Shown here one piece after another: positions 24,773 to 33,676 of a stretch of DNA of 64,000 nucleotides; the stretch's first letter is position 1; each line of letters begins with the position of its first letter. Position numbers and translations under genes: made by a program. This stretch comes from SKKC01 sp046542845. GTDB taxonomy: Bacteria > Spirochaetota > Spirochaetia > DSM-27196 > SKKC01. Location of the stretch: the NCBI GenBank assembly GCA_046542845.1, contig JBKHAN010000004.1:22514-86513 (forward strand), written 5' to 3'. The notes beneath the pieces were generated by a model. It saw only the letters and a list, made by a program, of their open reading frames with translations. It ran no database searches and had not been told where the DNA came from.

Positions 24773-26917
24773 ATGCGGATATGGTCAGGATTATCATACC
24801 CGATGGGCGCAACGTACGACGGCGTGGGCGTCAATATCTCACTGTACTCGGAAGTTGCGGACACGGTTGAGTTGTGCCTCTTTGACAAAGACGGGCGGGA
24901 GACCCGCCATGTCCTGCCCGAAGTTACGGGACACTGCCACCACGGGTATTTCCCCGACCTGGAGCCCGGCCAGTTATACGGTTTTCGCGTGCACGGACCG
25001 TGGCGGCCGGAGGACGGCATACGGTGCAATGCTCACAAACTTCTGATCGATCCCTACGCTCGTGCGATCGTCGGAGATATCGAGTGGGACGAGAGTGTGT
25101 TTCCCTACCGGTTCGACGATCCCGGCGGCCCGCCGGATACACGCGACAGCGCACCCTGTGTTCCGAAGGCGGTGGTTACCCAGCCGTATTTCGATTGGAG
25201 CGGCGATCGCAGGCTCAACATACCGGAAAACGAGTTGATCATATACGAGACGCACGTAAAGGGCATTACGGTACAGCATCCGGAGATCCCCGAGGAAGAG
25301 AAGGGCACCTACGCCGGACTCGCGAACCCCGTAATGATCGACTACCTGCAGAAACTCGGTATAAACGCCGTCGAACTCATGCCTATTCATCATTTTATTC
25401 ATGACAAACACCTGATCGACAAAGGACTGAAAAATTACTGGGGCTACAACAGCATAGGATTTTTTGCCCCGTACAGTGAGTACGCGTCGGATCAGAGGCC
25501 CGGCATGCAGGTAGCCGAGTTCAAGACCATGGTAAAAGCGCTTCACCAGGCAGGCATAGAGGTAATTCTCGACGTGGTCTACAACCATACCGGTGAGGGA
25601 AACCATCTCGGGCCCATGCTTTCGCTGAAAGGAATCGATAACGCGTCGTACTATCGGGTACTAACCGAAGACAAGCGCTATTACATGGACTACACCGGTA
25701 CCGGAAACAGCATGAACATGCAGAACCCGTTTGTCCTGCAGTTGATCATGGACTCGCTTCGCTACTGGATTGAAGAAATGCACATCGATGGCTTCCGGTT
25801 TGATCTCGCGTCGACGCTCGCCCGTGAGCTCCACGACGTCGATCGTCTCTCGGCGTTTTTTGACATCATACATCAGGATCCTGTCATCCGAACCGCCAAG
25901 CTCATCGCAGAGCCCTGGGACATTGGCGAAGGCGGCTATCAGGTCGGCAATTTTCCGCCTGGTTGGGCCGAGTGGAACGGAAAATACCGGGACACGGTTC
26001 GCGATTTCTGGAGGGGCGAAGATCAGACACTCGGGGAGTTTGCGACACGATTTACCGGTAGCTCTGATCTGTACGAAAGCTCGAGTCGCAGGCCATTTGC
26101 CAGCGTGAACTTCGTTACTGCTCACGATGGCTTCACGCTTGAAGACCTGGTCTCCTATAACGAAAAACACAACGAAGCAAACGGAGAAGATAATAACGAC
26201 GGGGAGTCTCATAACGGATCCTGGAACTGCGGGGTAGAAGGCATTACCGATAATCCGGATGTCCTTCGACTTCGCAGACGACAGAAGCGGAACTTTCTCG
26301 TTACGCTGACCCTGTCTCAGGGGATTCCCATGCTGCTCGGTGGCGACGAAATCGGCCGTACTCAGCTCGGCAACAACAATACATACTGCCAGGACAACGA
26401 AGTCTCCTGGTACAACTGGGCCAAACGCGACGAGTCCTTTCTCGCCTTCACCTCCCGGCTCCTGGCATTTCGACAGGAACATCCTGTATTCCGCCGGCGA
26501 CGCTGGTTTCAGGGACGGGAGATTCGTGGCACAGAGGTACGTGATATCGCGTGGCTTACACCGGACGGCAAGCACATGGATGACACCGCATGGAACGAAG
26601 GGTTTGCGAGATCGCTCGCGGTGTATCTGAACGGCGAGGAGTTGCCTGGTCGAGATGTGCATCAGGAGCAGATGCGCGACGATACCTTCCTTATCCTGTT
26701 TAACGCGTTCTGGGAAGAACTGGAGTTTGCGATGCCGCCTGAGGAGTGGGGGCAGGGATGGGTCACCGTGCTCGATACTTTTCTGGAAGAACCATTCCTG
26801 ATCGACGAAGCAGACCAATATCACGCTGCCGGGACGACTGTCGTTGTCTCCGGAAGATCGGTCGTGGTGCTCGTGCAACGATCAGGTTCGACGACGCCGG
26901 AGAGTCGACGCCGGTAA
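24773..26917 (+). CDS. glgX: Glycogen debranching enzyme GlgX-type (isoamylase family)
   Basis: 714 residues, typical for GlgX/TreX. An N-terminal CBM48 domain (PMGATYDGVGVNISLYSE) is followed by the GH13 barrel: LDVVYNHTGEGN, DGFRFDLAST with the nucleophile Asp, KLIAEPWDIGEGGYQVG with the acid Glu, and VTAHDGFTLEDLVSYN. It hydrolyses alpha-1,6 branches of glycogen limit dextrins. The ATG at 24773 has a GGGAGGG 5 nt upstream. It is divergent from gpmI, consistent with a link of storage carbon to glycolysis. Confidence 0.94.
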   Translation: MRIWSGLSYPMGATYDGVGVNISLYSEVADTVELCLFDKDGRETRHVLPEVTGHCHHGYFPDLEPGQLYGFRVHGPWRPEDGIRCNAHKLLIDPYARAIVGDIEWDESVFPYRFDDPGGPPDTRDSAPCVPKAVVTQPYFDWSGDRRLNIPENELIIYETHVKGITVQHPEIPEEEKGTYAGLANPVMIDYLQKLGINAVELMPIHHFIHDKHLIDKGLKNYWGYNSIGFFAPYSEYASDQRPGMQVAEFKTMVKALHQAGIEVILDVVYNHTGEGNHLGPMLSLKGIDNASYYRVLTEDKRYYMDYTGTGNSMNMQNPFVLQLIMDSLRYWIEEMHIDGFRFDLASTLARELHDVDRLSAFFDIIHQDPVIRTAKLIAEPWDIGEGGYQVGNFPPGWAEWNGKYRDTVRDFWRGEDQTLGEFATRFTGSSDLYESSSRRPFASVNFVTAHDGFTLEDLVSYNEKHNEANGEDNNDGESHNGSWNCGVEGITDNPDVLRLRRRQKRNFLVTLTLSQGIPMLLGGDEIGRTQLGNNNTYCQDNEVSWYNWAKRDESFLAFTSRLLAFRQEHPVFRRRRWFQGREIRGTEVRDIAWLTPDGKHMDDTAWNEGFARSLAVYLNGEELPGRDVHQEQMRDDTFLILFNAFWEELEFAMPPEEWGQGWVTVLDTFLEEPFLIDEADQYHAAGTTVVVSGRSVVVLVQRSGSTTPESRRR

Positions 26918-26923
26918 GCGTGT

Positions 26924-26953
26924 TTGTCGATCGACGGTTGGTGAGCGTATATT
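26924..26953 (+). promoter_or_regulatory. Candidate promoter of the NDH-2 gene
   Basis: TTGTCG (26924-26929), 18-nt spacer, TATATT (26948-26953), then 9 nt to the ATG at 26963. No Shine-Dalgarno sequence is visible in the remaining 9 nt, so a 2-3 nt leader is predicted. Confidence 0.5.
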
Positions 26954-26962
26954 CCGCTCATC

Positions 26963-28147
26963 ATGAATTCTGAACCACGTATCGTTGTTGTCGGTGGGGG
27001 ATTCGCCGGGTCGCAGGCCGTTCGCACGCTTGTGCAGAAGCTACCCGGCGCAAATATTACGCTCATAGACACGAATCAGTACGCGACGATGCTCCCCGCA
27101 CTGCCGGATGTCCTCTCGGGTCGTGTGCGGCGTGATTCCATTGTCGTTCCCTTTACAGACATCTATGGCACGACGGTTCGTATCGTGGCCGAACGGGTTA
27201 CAAGTATTGATTTCAGTGAGCGCGTGGTGCATCTGGCGACGGATAGCCATGCCTACGATTTTCTTGTTCTCGCGAACGGCTCGGTCCCTGCTTTTTTCGG
27301 TTTTCAACCGGAGGCCGGACGTTTACATACGATGGATTCATATCAGGCAGCAACCGCCTTGCGAACGGAACTCGAACAGAGACTCTCGGAGACAAAAGTC
27401 GGGCAGGAGTGTACCCTCCTGGTTGTCGGTGGCGGGTACACCGGGCTTGAGGTTGCAGCGTGTGCGAGAGAGGGATTTAGCGAGGTCAAGGAACGGTTCC
27501 GGGTGGTCGTCGTCGAGCGCGCACCCGAGATACTCGGTCCAATGCCCGACCGGGTGCGACGCCGGGTGACAAAGTATCTTGAAAAAGCCGGCGTATCGGT
27601 CGTGACCGGCACGTCGCTTGAGTCCCTGAGCGGCAGCACTGCCACCTTGAGCGACGGTACGCGGGTGGATAATGTCGTTGTCTGCTGGAGCGCCGGCATG
27701 AGGGCCGCGACTCCGGATACGCCTGCCGAATTGCCGACTGCTCGTGACGGTCGCATTCTTACCGAAGAAACGCTCGCGATGCCCGGCTACCCGGAGGTGT
27801 TTGTGGCCGGTGATGCTGCGCAGCTCCGGAAAAAAGACGTGCCCGTACGCCGTGCAGTTAATTTTGCCTATTACTCGGGGCGACGCGCCGCGGAGAACGT
27901 CGCAGCGATGGTAAAAGGGCGCAAACCGAAAGCGTTCAAACCCGTTGATCTCGGTTGGGTCATTCCGCTTGGCGGGACGAGCAGTGGGACCGTATTCGGA
28001 TTTATTCCGGTAGCAGGACGGTTTGGTCTGCGGCTGCATTACATCATGTCGGGATTCCGGCATTTTTCCGGTCGCGCGGCATCGGAGTTTTACAAAGCGG
28101 CGTTTCACCTCGCCCGTCGCGTTGACCCACCGGCGGTTGCGGAATAA
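26963..28147 (+). CDS. NAD(P)/FAD-dependent oxidoreductase (type II NADH dehydrogenase-like)
   Basis: 394 residues. The FAD-binding start RIVVVGGGFAGSQAVRTLVQ is seen at residues 5-24, the NAD(P) site TLLVVGGGYTGLEVAACARE near residue 150, and the second FAD signature VFVAGDAAQL near residue 280. This is the NDH-2/Ndh architecture: NADH oxidation coupled to quinone reduction at the membrane without proton pumping. It heads a cluster with prenyltransferase and polyprenyl synthase genes, which supports a quinone as acceptor. A ferredoxin- or sulfide-quinone role is possible but less likely. Confidence 0.85.
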   Translation: MNSEPRIVVVGGGFAGSQAVRTLVQKLPGANITLIDTNQYATMLPALPDVLSGRVRRDSIVVPFTDIYGTTVRIVAERVTSIDFSERVVHLATDSHAYDFLVLANGSVPAFFGFQPEAGRLHTMDSYQAATALRTELEQRLSETKVGQECTLLVVGGGYTGLEVAACAREGFSEVKERFRVVVVERAPEILGPMPDRVRRRVTKYLEKAGVSVVTGTSLESLSGSTATLSDGTRVDNVVVCWSAGMRAATPDTPAELPTARDGRILTEETLAMPGYPEVFVAGDAAQLRKKDVPVRRAVNFAYYSGRRAAENVAAMVKGRKPKAFKPVDLGWVIPLGGTSSGTVFGFIPVAGRFGLRLHYIMSGFRHFSGRAASEFYKAAFHLARRVDPPAVAE

Positions 28148-28170
28148 GCAAAGAGAAGGGAGTTATACCC

Positions 28171-29100
28171 ATGTCAATACCACACGAAAACGCGGTTCGA
28201 GGAGTACCGGGACCCGGATTATGGTTTCTTTCGTTGCGTCCTTTTTCATTCACGGCTTCGATTATGCCCATGATGCTGGCTCTGGTGTTGAGTTTCGACG
28301 CCGGCATACAGTGGTGGATATTCATCTGCTACTTTTTTGCAGGCCTTCTGCTACACGCCGGAACGAATGTGTTGAACGACTACTACGACTTCACGAACGG
28401 CATAGACGGGGAAGGTGATATAGATCCTTCGCATCTTCTGCCCCGGAAACTGGTCTCGCCACGCTTCATGAAGATAAGCGGACATGCCTATTTTGTCGCT
28501 GGAATAGCGATCGGGTCGCTGATCGGGCTTGAGCGAGGCGGCGCTTTTGTCGCGCTTGGAGTCGGTGGGGCAATTCTTGCGTATCTGTATACCGGTGCGC
28601 GAGTCAGTCTGAAGTATATCGCACTCGGTGACGTGCTTGTTTTCTTCCTTCTTGGTCCTGCGATGGTCGCCATGGGTGCGTGGGCTCTGCGTGGTACCGT
28701 CCTGTTGTCAGATATATGGATCAGTTTGCCGATGGCCTTCCTGGTCGCCGCGATTCTCCATGCGAACAATGTTCGGGACATTCAGAGCGACCGGGTAGCA
28801 GGTGTTCGTACGCTTGCCGGCCTCATAGGGCTCACGTTTTCGCGTCACCTCATGGCCGTCGTGCTTCTGATGCCTTTCGTGCTGGTGGGTACGCTCATTG
28901 TGTGGGGTATGCTACCGATCTTCAGCTTGATTTCATTTCTGGCGATCGTTCCTGCTGCGCGAGTTCTGCGTACCGTGTATACCGGAAGCGAACCGTCCGC
29001 GTTTTCCGACCTGACCATGCGAGCGGCAATGATTCACCTGGTATTCAGTATGGTCTTCATTGCAAGTCTGCTGGTAAGCGAGTTCACGGGGATAGGATGA
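28171..29100 (+). CDS. menA: UbiA-family prenyltransferase (MenA-like)
   Basis: 309 residues with about eight helices. Both aspartate motifs of UbiA enzymes are seen: NVLNDYYDFTNGID near residues 67-80 and NNVRDIQSDRVAGVRTLAG near residues 193-211. The DxxSDxxAGxRTLA form fits 1,4-dihydroxy-2-naphthoate polyprenyltransferase. It attaches a polyprenyl chain to an aromatic acceptor in the membrane, giving demethylmenaquinone. AAGGGAG lies before the ATG. Its TGA overlaps the next ATG by 4 bp. Other men genes are not in the window, so the assignment to menaquinone is inferred. Confidence 0.82.
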   Translation: MSIPHENAVRGVPGPGLWFLSLRPFSFTASIMPMMLALVLSFDAGIQWWIFICYFFAGLLLHAGTNVLNDYYDFTNGIDGEGDIDPSHLLPRKLVSPRFMKISGHAYFVAGIAIGSLIGLERGGAFVALGVGGAILAYLYTGARVSLKYIALGDVLVFFLLGPAMVAMGAWALRGTVLLSDIWISLPMAFLVAAILHANNVRDIQSDRVAGVRTLAGLIGLTFSRHLMAVVLLMPFVLVGTLIVWGMLPIFSLISFLAIVPAARVLRTVYTGSEPSAFSDLTMRAAMIHLVFSMVFIASLLVSEFTGIG

Positions 29101-30077
29101 TCGATGAACAGTCGTTTCTCACGTCGGTTGAGAACCGCATCGATACGCTCCTGACCGAAGTCGAGACGGACATACCCGTATCTTCCGGTAACGACGTGCT
29201 GTGGTATGTACGGCAGTACACCGCACGCAGGGGTAAACGTTTGCGACCGCGGCTGTTGGCTCGTGTTGCCGGTGCCGACGGTCACATTTCGGACGCTCTT
29301 GTCGACGTTGCCGCGGCGACCGAAATTCTTCATCTGTTCGCCCTTCTTCATGACGACCGGATTGATCGGACAAATCGTGTGGACGTAGATCCCGAGCGAA
29401 TTGTCTCGGAAGAGCGCCATGAAGGTCTCCGGGTTCTCGGTGGGGATTTTCTCTATACCGTCGGTATGCAGCTTCTCGATCATGCCGTTGCAGAACATTC
29501 GCTATCGCCTCGCATTGTTCCGCTTGTGCGGCGCGTTTCATTGATCACAATCGCAGGGCAGGCAGACGATATGGTGTACCTGCAGCACCACGACAAAAAG
29601 CCGGGTCTTGATCGACTGTACACGCTCTATGACGCGAAGACAGGGTATTATTCTTTCGTCGCCCCGCTTACGATCGGTTTCCTGCTCAGTCACCGTGGTA
29701 CAGACGCGTCAGACTCCGGAATCGCAGGGGAGCTTGCACGCATTGAGCGACTTGGCCTTCTCCTCGGGCGCCTGTATCAGCTCAAAGACGACCGGGGCGA
29801 TGTGCTCGACGCGCTTGAGAGCGAGCGGCTTGGAACAGCAGACGTAGCTCACTGGGAATACAATCTGCTCGGCACATGGCTTGTGGACGGACAGCGCTTC
29901 ATGAAGCCCGAGTCGCTCGTTGACCGGAACGCTCGACGGGCTGTACTTGAAACGATCGATACCGACGGCTTCCTCGACTGGTGTCGGCTCCACGAATCCG
30001 AGCTGTATACAGAAATATGGCAGTGCAGCAGACATAGCCCGGTGCCGGCCGATGTAGTTAAAATGGCGGGTGAATAA
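29097..30077 (+). CDS. Polyprenyl diphosphate synthase (trans, long chain)
   Basis: 326 residues. The two aspartate-rich motifs are FALLHDDRIDRTN (DDxxD near residue 84) and QLKDDRGDVLD (near residue 228), and RRGKRLRPRLL is the N-terminal pyrophosphate site. It elongates farnesyl diphosphate with isopentenyl diphosphate; the product length is unknown. The start overlaps the prenyltransferase stop (ATGA), so the chain and its transferase are co-translated. This supports a quinone side-chain role. Confidence 0.88.
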   Translation: MIDEQSFLTSVENRIDTLLTEVETDIPVSSGNDVLWYVRQYTARRGKRLRPRLLARVAGADGHISDALVDVAAATEILHLFALLHDDRIDRTNRVDVDPERIVSEERHEGLRVLGGDFLYTVGMQLLDHAVAEHSLSPRIVPLVRRVSLITIAGQADDMVYLQHHDKKPGLDRLYTLYDAKTGYYSFVAPLTIGFLLSHRGTDASDSGIAGELARIERLGLLLGRLYQLKDDRGDVLDALESERLGTADVAHWEYNLLGTWLVDGQRFMKPESLVDRNARRAVLETIDTDGFLDWCRLHESELYTEIWQCSRHSPVPADVVKMAGE

Positions 30078-30121
30078 TTCATGACACATTGCCTCTGTTC
30101 AAGAGATGGACGTATGTTTCG

Positions 30122-30844
30122 ATGGTGAAACGACCACGAACCGCCGGAATATTGCTTATCGTTTTCACCGCTCTGGTGTTCGCTGCAAGTGCGTTGACCG
30201 GGTTTCTGTGGGTGGATGGGGGGCCTGCCGAGCCGACGCGCCCGGTGGACGCTCCACCGGTAGAAGAACCATTAGTGGACGATCACGAGACAGAATTCGT
30301 CGTGTACCGTCTCGTACCGCAGGAGTCGACAGCTTCTTTTGTCGTGGACGAGATTCTGCGGGGTGAGCCTAATACGGTTACCGGTATAACAGATCAGCTT
30401 GACGGATCGGTACTCCTGTCGTTCGAGTCCGGCGCGATCGTCATAGCGCCATTTGAAATAAACCTGCGGACTCTGCGGACCGACGACGAGTTACGGGATC
30501 GAACGATCCGCAGCCGCATACTCCAGAGTAGCCGCGATGAGTACGAGTTCTCTGTATTCAGCCCGCAGGAGGTAACGGGCATGCCGGACTCTCTCGCAGT
30601 CGGCGATCAACTGGAACTGCAGGTTTCAGGGGATCTGCAGATACGCGATGTAATACGCGAAGTCGTATTTGCGATGGAGATTCTCATCGAATCTCAGGAC
30701 CGGATACACATAACCGCAACAACCGACGTGTCGTGGAACGATTTTGATATCACCGTCCCCTATGTCGGCGGAGATTCAATAGTTTCCGCCGTCTCGGATA
30801 CCGTTGAACTGCGCCTCGATATCGTTGCGACGACGGGCGGCTGA
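30122..30844 (+). CDS. YceI-family protein, membrane-anchored
   Basis: 240 residues. An N-terminal uncleaved helix (AGILLIVFTALVFAASALTG) and a proline-rich linker precede a YceI beta-barrel: YRLVPQESTASFVVDEIL, LRTLRTDDELRDRTIRSR and YEFSVFSPQEV. YceI proteins bind polyisoprenoid chains or amides in the periplasm. Its position 44 bp after the prenyl synthase and prenyltransferase genes fits binding a quinone or prenyl lipid. The start is uncertain: GTG at 30125 and TTG at 30089 are in the same frame. Confidence 0.8.
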   Translation: MVKRPRTAGILLIVFTALVFAASALTGFLWVDGGPAEPTRPVDAPPVEEPLVDDHETEFVVYRLVPQESTASFVVDEILRGEPNTVTGITDQLDGSVLLSFESGAIVIAPFEINLRTLRTDDELRDRTIRSRILQSSRDEYEFSVFSPQEVTGMPDSLAVGDQLELQVSGDLQIRDVIREVVFAMEILIESQDRIHITATTDVSWNDFDITVPYVGGDSIVSAVSDTVELRLDIVATTGG

Positions 30845-30857
30845 AGACCGCTTCCGC

Positions 30858-31889
30858 TTAATCCCACCGAAACACAGCGGCTGACGCTGTCATGAATGCT
30901 GCGGAAAAAAGAACGAGTACCATAAGGTTCGGCAGCACTTCGGTCAGACCCGCTCCCTCGATCATGACCGCACGGGCCCCGTCGACAAAATGCGTCAAGG
31001 GAAGAAACCGAGACGCCAGTCTCAGTGGTTCCGGAGCGCTTTCAAGAGAGAAGAACACCCCGGAGCCGATAATCATGGGGAAACTGACGAGGTTCATAAT
31101 GCCGCCTGCGAGTTCTTCACTGCGAAGCCTTGACGCAAAGAGCAATCCGATAGAAATCATGCAGATGATCGCGAGTAGCGTTAACAGGATAAGGATCACA
31201 TACGACCCCTCCATCGTGAAATTGAGAATGGCGTTCGTACCGATATATACAAACAGAGAGGTCAGGAACACGATCGCAAGTCTGCTCGCGGCTTGTGCCG
31301 AAACGAAGGAGAATGCGGAAACAGGCGTCGCTTTAAGCCGCTTGAGCACCCCGTTTTTCCTGTAGCGTACAAGCACGAAACCGACACCGAACAGGCAGCT
31401 GAAGAGCATATTCATCCCGATTACGCCTGGTATGACCCAGTCGACGTATCGGATCGGTTGTCCGCTTGTCTGACGTTCGGTGAAGCTGTTCTCGTTCCCG
31501 TCGCGAGCGAGGGAGTCTTCGAATACGCGCCGCAGCAGCGGCGAGGTCTCGCTCTCCGTGTTCAGATAGTAATGGAACGCTGAGAGATCAATCACCATAT
31601 CCAGTTCATGTCGGCGCACCCGTTCGACGACGGACTCAAGCGTCTCTCCGTTTCCAAGGTCGTATGGAATAAAATCGATCTGTTCTATCGAAAGAAAGTC
31701 GAGGGATTCCTCGGTTTCGCCGATCAGACCAACCGTAAACACCGTCGTCTCGGCGTCGGAGAACGCAAGTGCAAACCCGAATACGAGAATCATAGGGAAG
31801 AACATGTTCCAGAAGAACGTCCCTCGATCCCGCACAAACTCCAGCGTGCGTGCCCGAAACAGGGCTGTAAAACTCTTCATAGTCTGCAT
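30858..31889 (-). CDS. ABC-2 type transporter permease
   Basis: 343 residues. One helix at the N terminus (FFWNMFFPMILVFGFALAFS), a periplasmic domain of about 120 residues, then five helices, which is the ABC-2 (DrrB/NatB) topology. WVIPGVIGMNMLFSCLFGVG and VSFPMIIGSGVFFSLESAPE are typical. It follows the ATPase gene by 10 bp on the minus strand. Together they form an exporter, perhaps of a drug or lipid. Confidence 0.9.
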   Translation of the reverse strand: MQTMKSFTALFRARTLEFVRDRGTFFWNMFFPMILVFGFALAFSDAETTVFTVGLIGETEESLDFLSIEQIDFIPYDLGNGETLESVVERVRRHELDMVIDLSAFHYYLNTESETSPLLRRVFEDSLARDGNENSFTERQTSGQPIRYVDWVIPGVIGMNMLFSCLFGVGFVLVRYRKNGVLKRLKATPVSAFSFVSAQAASRLAIVFLTSLFVYIGTNAILNFTMEGSYVILILLTLLAIICMISIGLLFASRLRSEELAGGIMNLVSFPMIIGSGVFFSLESAPEPLRLASRFLPLTHFVDGARAVMIEGAGLTEVLPNLMVLVLFSAAFMTASAAVFRWD

Positions 31890-31899
31890 CCTCGTATTC

Positions 31900-32784
31900 T
31901 CATGCGCGAAGGGTGTTACCGGTCAGCTTTATGAACAAGTCTTCAAGCGTCGGTTTGTGAACCGAAAGCCCGTCCAGGCTTAAGCCGACACCGATCAGGT
32001 TCCGAACCGTCTCGTCCAGCCTGGTCGAGGTGAGTTCCAGGGCGTTGTCGCGTATCACAGCGCCCTCGGGAAGCGGAAAGTCCATACCGTTCGGATTGCC
32101 GACCGGTATACGCACCAGGACGCCGTCAAAATATCTGTCGATCAGCGCCTGAGGGGCGTCGAGTTCGAGAATGCGTCCGTGATCCATGATCGCGATTTCA
32201 TCGCACAGCATATGTGCTTCATCCATATAATGAGTGGTGAGGACGATCGTCGAACCTTCGTCCTGTATGCGTCGTATGAGATCCCAGAAATTTCGTCTTG
32301 CTTGCGGATCGAGTCCGGTCGTAGGTTCATCGAGAAACACAATATCCGGCTTCGGAACGATGGCAATTGCGAGAAGCAGACGCTGCCGCTGCCCACCCGA
32401 GAGCTTCTTGTTGTCGCGAGTGAGTATGTCGGACAACGAGCAGATTTCCACAATATCGTCAAATCGACGGGGTTCCGGGTAGAAAGACTGAAACAGCCGT
32501 ATCGTTTCTGAGACGGTCAGATAGTCGGGAAGCGAGGTGTGCTGAAACTGAATCCCTGCGCGCTTTTTGAAGTCGGCGTCAATTGGACGGCCCCTGTAAA
32601 GGATGCGGCCGCTATCCGGGGAAAGAATTCCCTCCATCATTTCGATGGTTGTCGTTTTACCCGCACCATTCGGACCTAACAGACCGAAACACGTACCCTC
32701 AGCCAGCGAAAAACTGACGCCGTTGACGGCTCGGACCTGACGAAAACTCTTTACAAGATCCTGAACCACGAGAATGTCCTGCAT
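31900..32784 (-). CDS. ABC transporter ATP-binding protein (DrrA type)
   Basis: 294 residues. Walker A GPNGAGKTTTIEMMEG, signature KLSGGQRQRLLLAIA, Walker B PDIVFLDEPTTGLDP and the switch histidine LTTHYMDEA are all intact. The C-terminal 80 residues match the DrrA-type regulatory tail (VHKPTLEDLFIKLTG). It powers the adjacent ABC-2 permease. The start MQDILVVQDLVKSF was chosen as the normal N terminus. The TATTTT 6 nt upstream may be a -10 element. Confidence 0.93.
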   Translation of the reverse strand: MQDILVVQDLVKSFRQVRAVNGVSFSLAEGTCFGLLGPNGAGKTTTIEMMEGILSPDSGRILYRGRPIDADFKKRAGIQFQHTSLPDYLTVSETIRLFQSFYPEPRRFDDIVEICSLSDILTRDNKKLSGGQRQRLLLAIAIVPKPDIVFLDEPTTGLDPQARRNFWDLIRRIQDEGSTIVLTTHYMDEAHMLCDEIAIMDHGRILELDAPQALIDRYFDGVLVRIPVGNPNGMDFPLPEGAVIRDNALELTSTRLDETVRNLIGVGLSLDGLSVHKPTLEDLFIKLTGNTLRA

Positions 32785-32888
32785 TGCCCAAAAATACACT
32801 TGAAACGAATCGTGGACCATAGACTGAACATGAAATCGCGGTAACGTGGATTGAGGACGAAGCTGGACATGAAAACCGGAGAGACGCT

Positions 32889-33380
32889 ATGCTTCCATGC
32901 GTGAACTCGCGAATAATTGTAAGCGTCATTGCTGCCCTCATAACCGGAATTGCGATCGCTCTTCAGTCTTCTGTCGGTGGACGCGCCGGGCTGGCTGTTG
33001 GTTCGATCAGGACCGGACTTTTGATCAACTTAATGGGAGGGGCTACAGCCCTCGTCGTGATTATAATCTTGTGGTTAACCGGAAACTGGCCGGCGCAGTC
33101 AGCGTTTGTATCGCAAGACGGTTCGCTCTGGACGAACGTGTACCTTCTGACGCTTCTCGGTGGCTGGTTCGGCATTACCATCGTAAGTGGAGTAACTTTT
33201 TCCGTTCAGGGAGTCGGGGTCACCGCCGGCCTGTCCGCTGTAATTCTCGCGCAGCTGATTGCCGGGTCCATTCTCGACGCAGTCGGTGGCGCAGGTGTGG
33301 CAGCCGCGATCGATGTTCGTCGCGTGCTCGGATTAGTGGCTATGGCGATAGGAGTGTGGTTACTCGTACCGCGCTCATGA
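32889..33380 (+). CDS. DMT-superfamily protein of DUF606 (YdcZ) type
   Basis: 163 residues with five hydrophobic segments, a normal length for a DUF606/YdcZ protein. ALQSSVGGRAGLAVGS near residue 25 and the GGWFGITIVSGVTFSVQGVG segment are recognisable. Transport function is presumed from the drug/metabolite transporter relationship, but the substrate is unknown. GGAGAG lies 5 nt before the ATG. The gene ends before a bidirectional terminator. Confidence 0.75.
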   Translation: MLPCVNSRIIVSVIAALITGIAIALQSSVGGRAGLAVGSIRTGLLINLMGGATALVVIIILWLTGNWPAQSAFVSQDGSLWTNVYLLTLLGGWFGITIVSGVTFSVQGVGVTAGLSAVILAQLIAGSILDAVGGAGVAAAIDVRRVLGLVAMAIGVWLLVPRS

Positions 33381-33448
33381 GCTGTCGCGAATATCCGTAT
33401 TCGCTTTTCCTCGCGTTCGCTCGGCGCTCATTCACGATCAAGTCCTCA

Positions 33449-33486
33449 ACAAAAAAAAAGCCGACTGACCTGAGTCAGTCGGCTTT
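33449..33486. terminator. Bidirectional rho-independent terminator
   Basis: Stem GCCGACTGAC / GTCAGTCGGC with a CTGA loop, flanked by nine A on the left (a T-run on the minus strand) and TTT on the right. It can end both the DUF606 gene (plus) and the tRNA-Leu transcript (minus). Confidence 0.92.
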
Positions 33487-33489
33487 CTA

Positions 33490-33573
33490 TGCGGCAGAGA
33501 GGACTTGAACCTCCACGGCATTGCTGCCACCAGCCCCTCAAGCTGGCGTGTCTACCAATTCCACCACTGCCGC
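33490..33573 (-). tRNA. tRNA-Leu (GAG)
   Basis: The minus strand folds into a class II tRNA: acceptor GCGGCAG/CTGCCGC, D arm with TGGTAGACAC, anticodon stem CCAGC/GCTGG with loop TTGAGGG (anticodon GAG), long variable arm and T arm GGTTCAAGTCC. 84 nt including discriminator A. CCA is not encoded. Confidence 0.96.
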
Positions 33574-33631
33574 TGGATTGATGACGGCGCTTAAAATAGA
33601 CTGGAACGCTGGAAACTGTCAAGGAAAGACA

Positions 33632-33662
33632 TAAAAAAAACCGGCCGCTAGGCGGCCGGTTC
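33632..33662 (-). terminator. Rho-independent terminator of the DUF4168 gene
   Basis: AACCGGCCGC / GCGGCCGGTT stem with a 3-nt loop, followed on the minus strand by a run of T (an A-run on plus at 33633-33640). It lies 15 bp after the stop of the secreted DUF4168 protein gene. Confidence 0.92.
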
Positions 33663-33676
33663 CATCCTTGAGTCCG

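Noticed and set aside
25661..26878. A 405-codon antisense open frame
   Set aside because: Antisense to glgX with intact GH13 motifs; no ribosome site or family.
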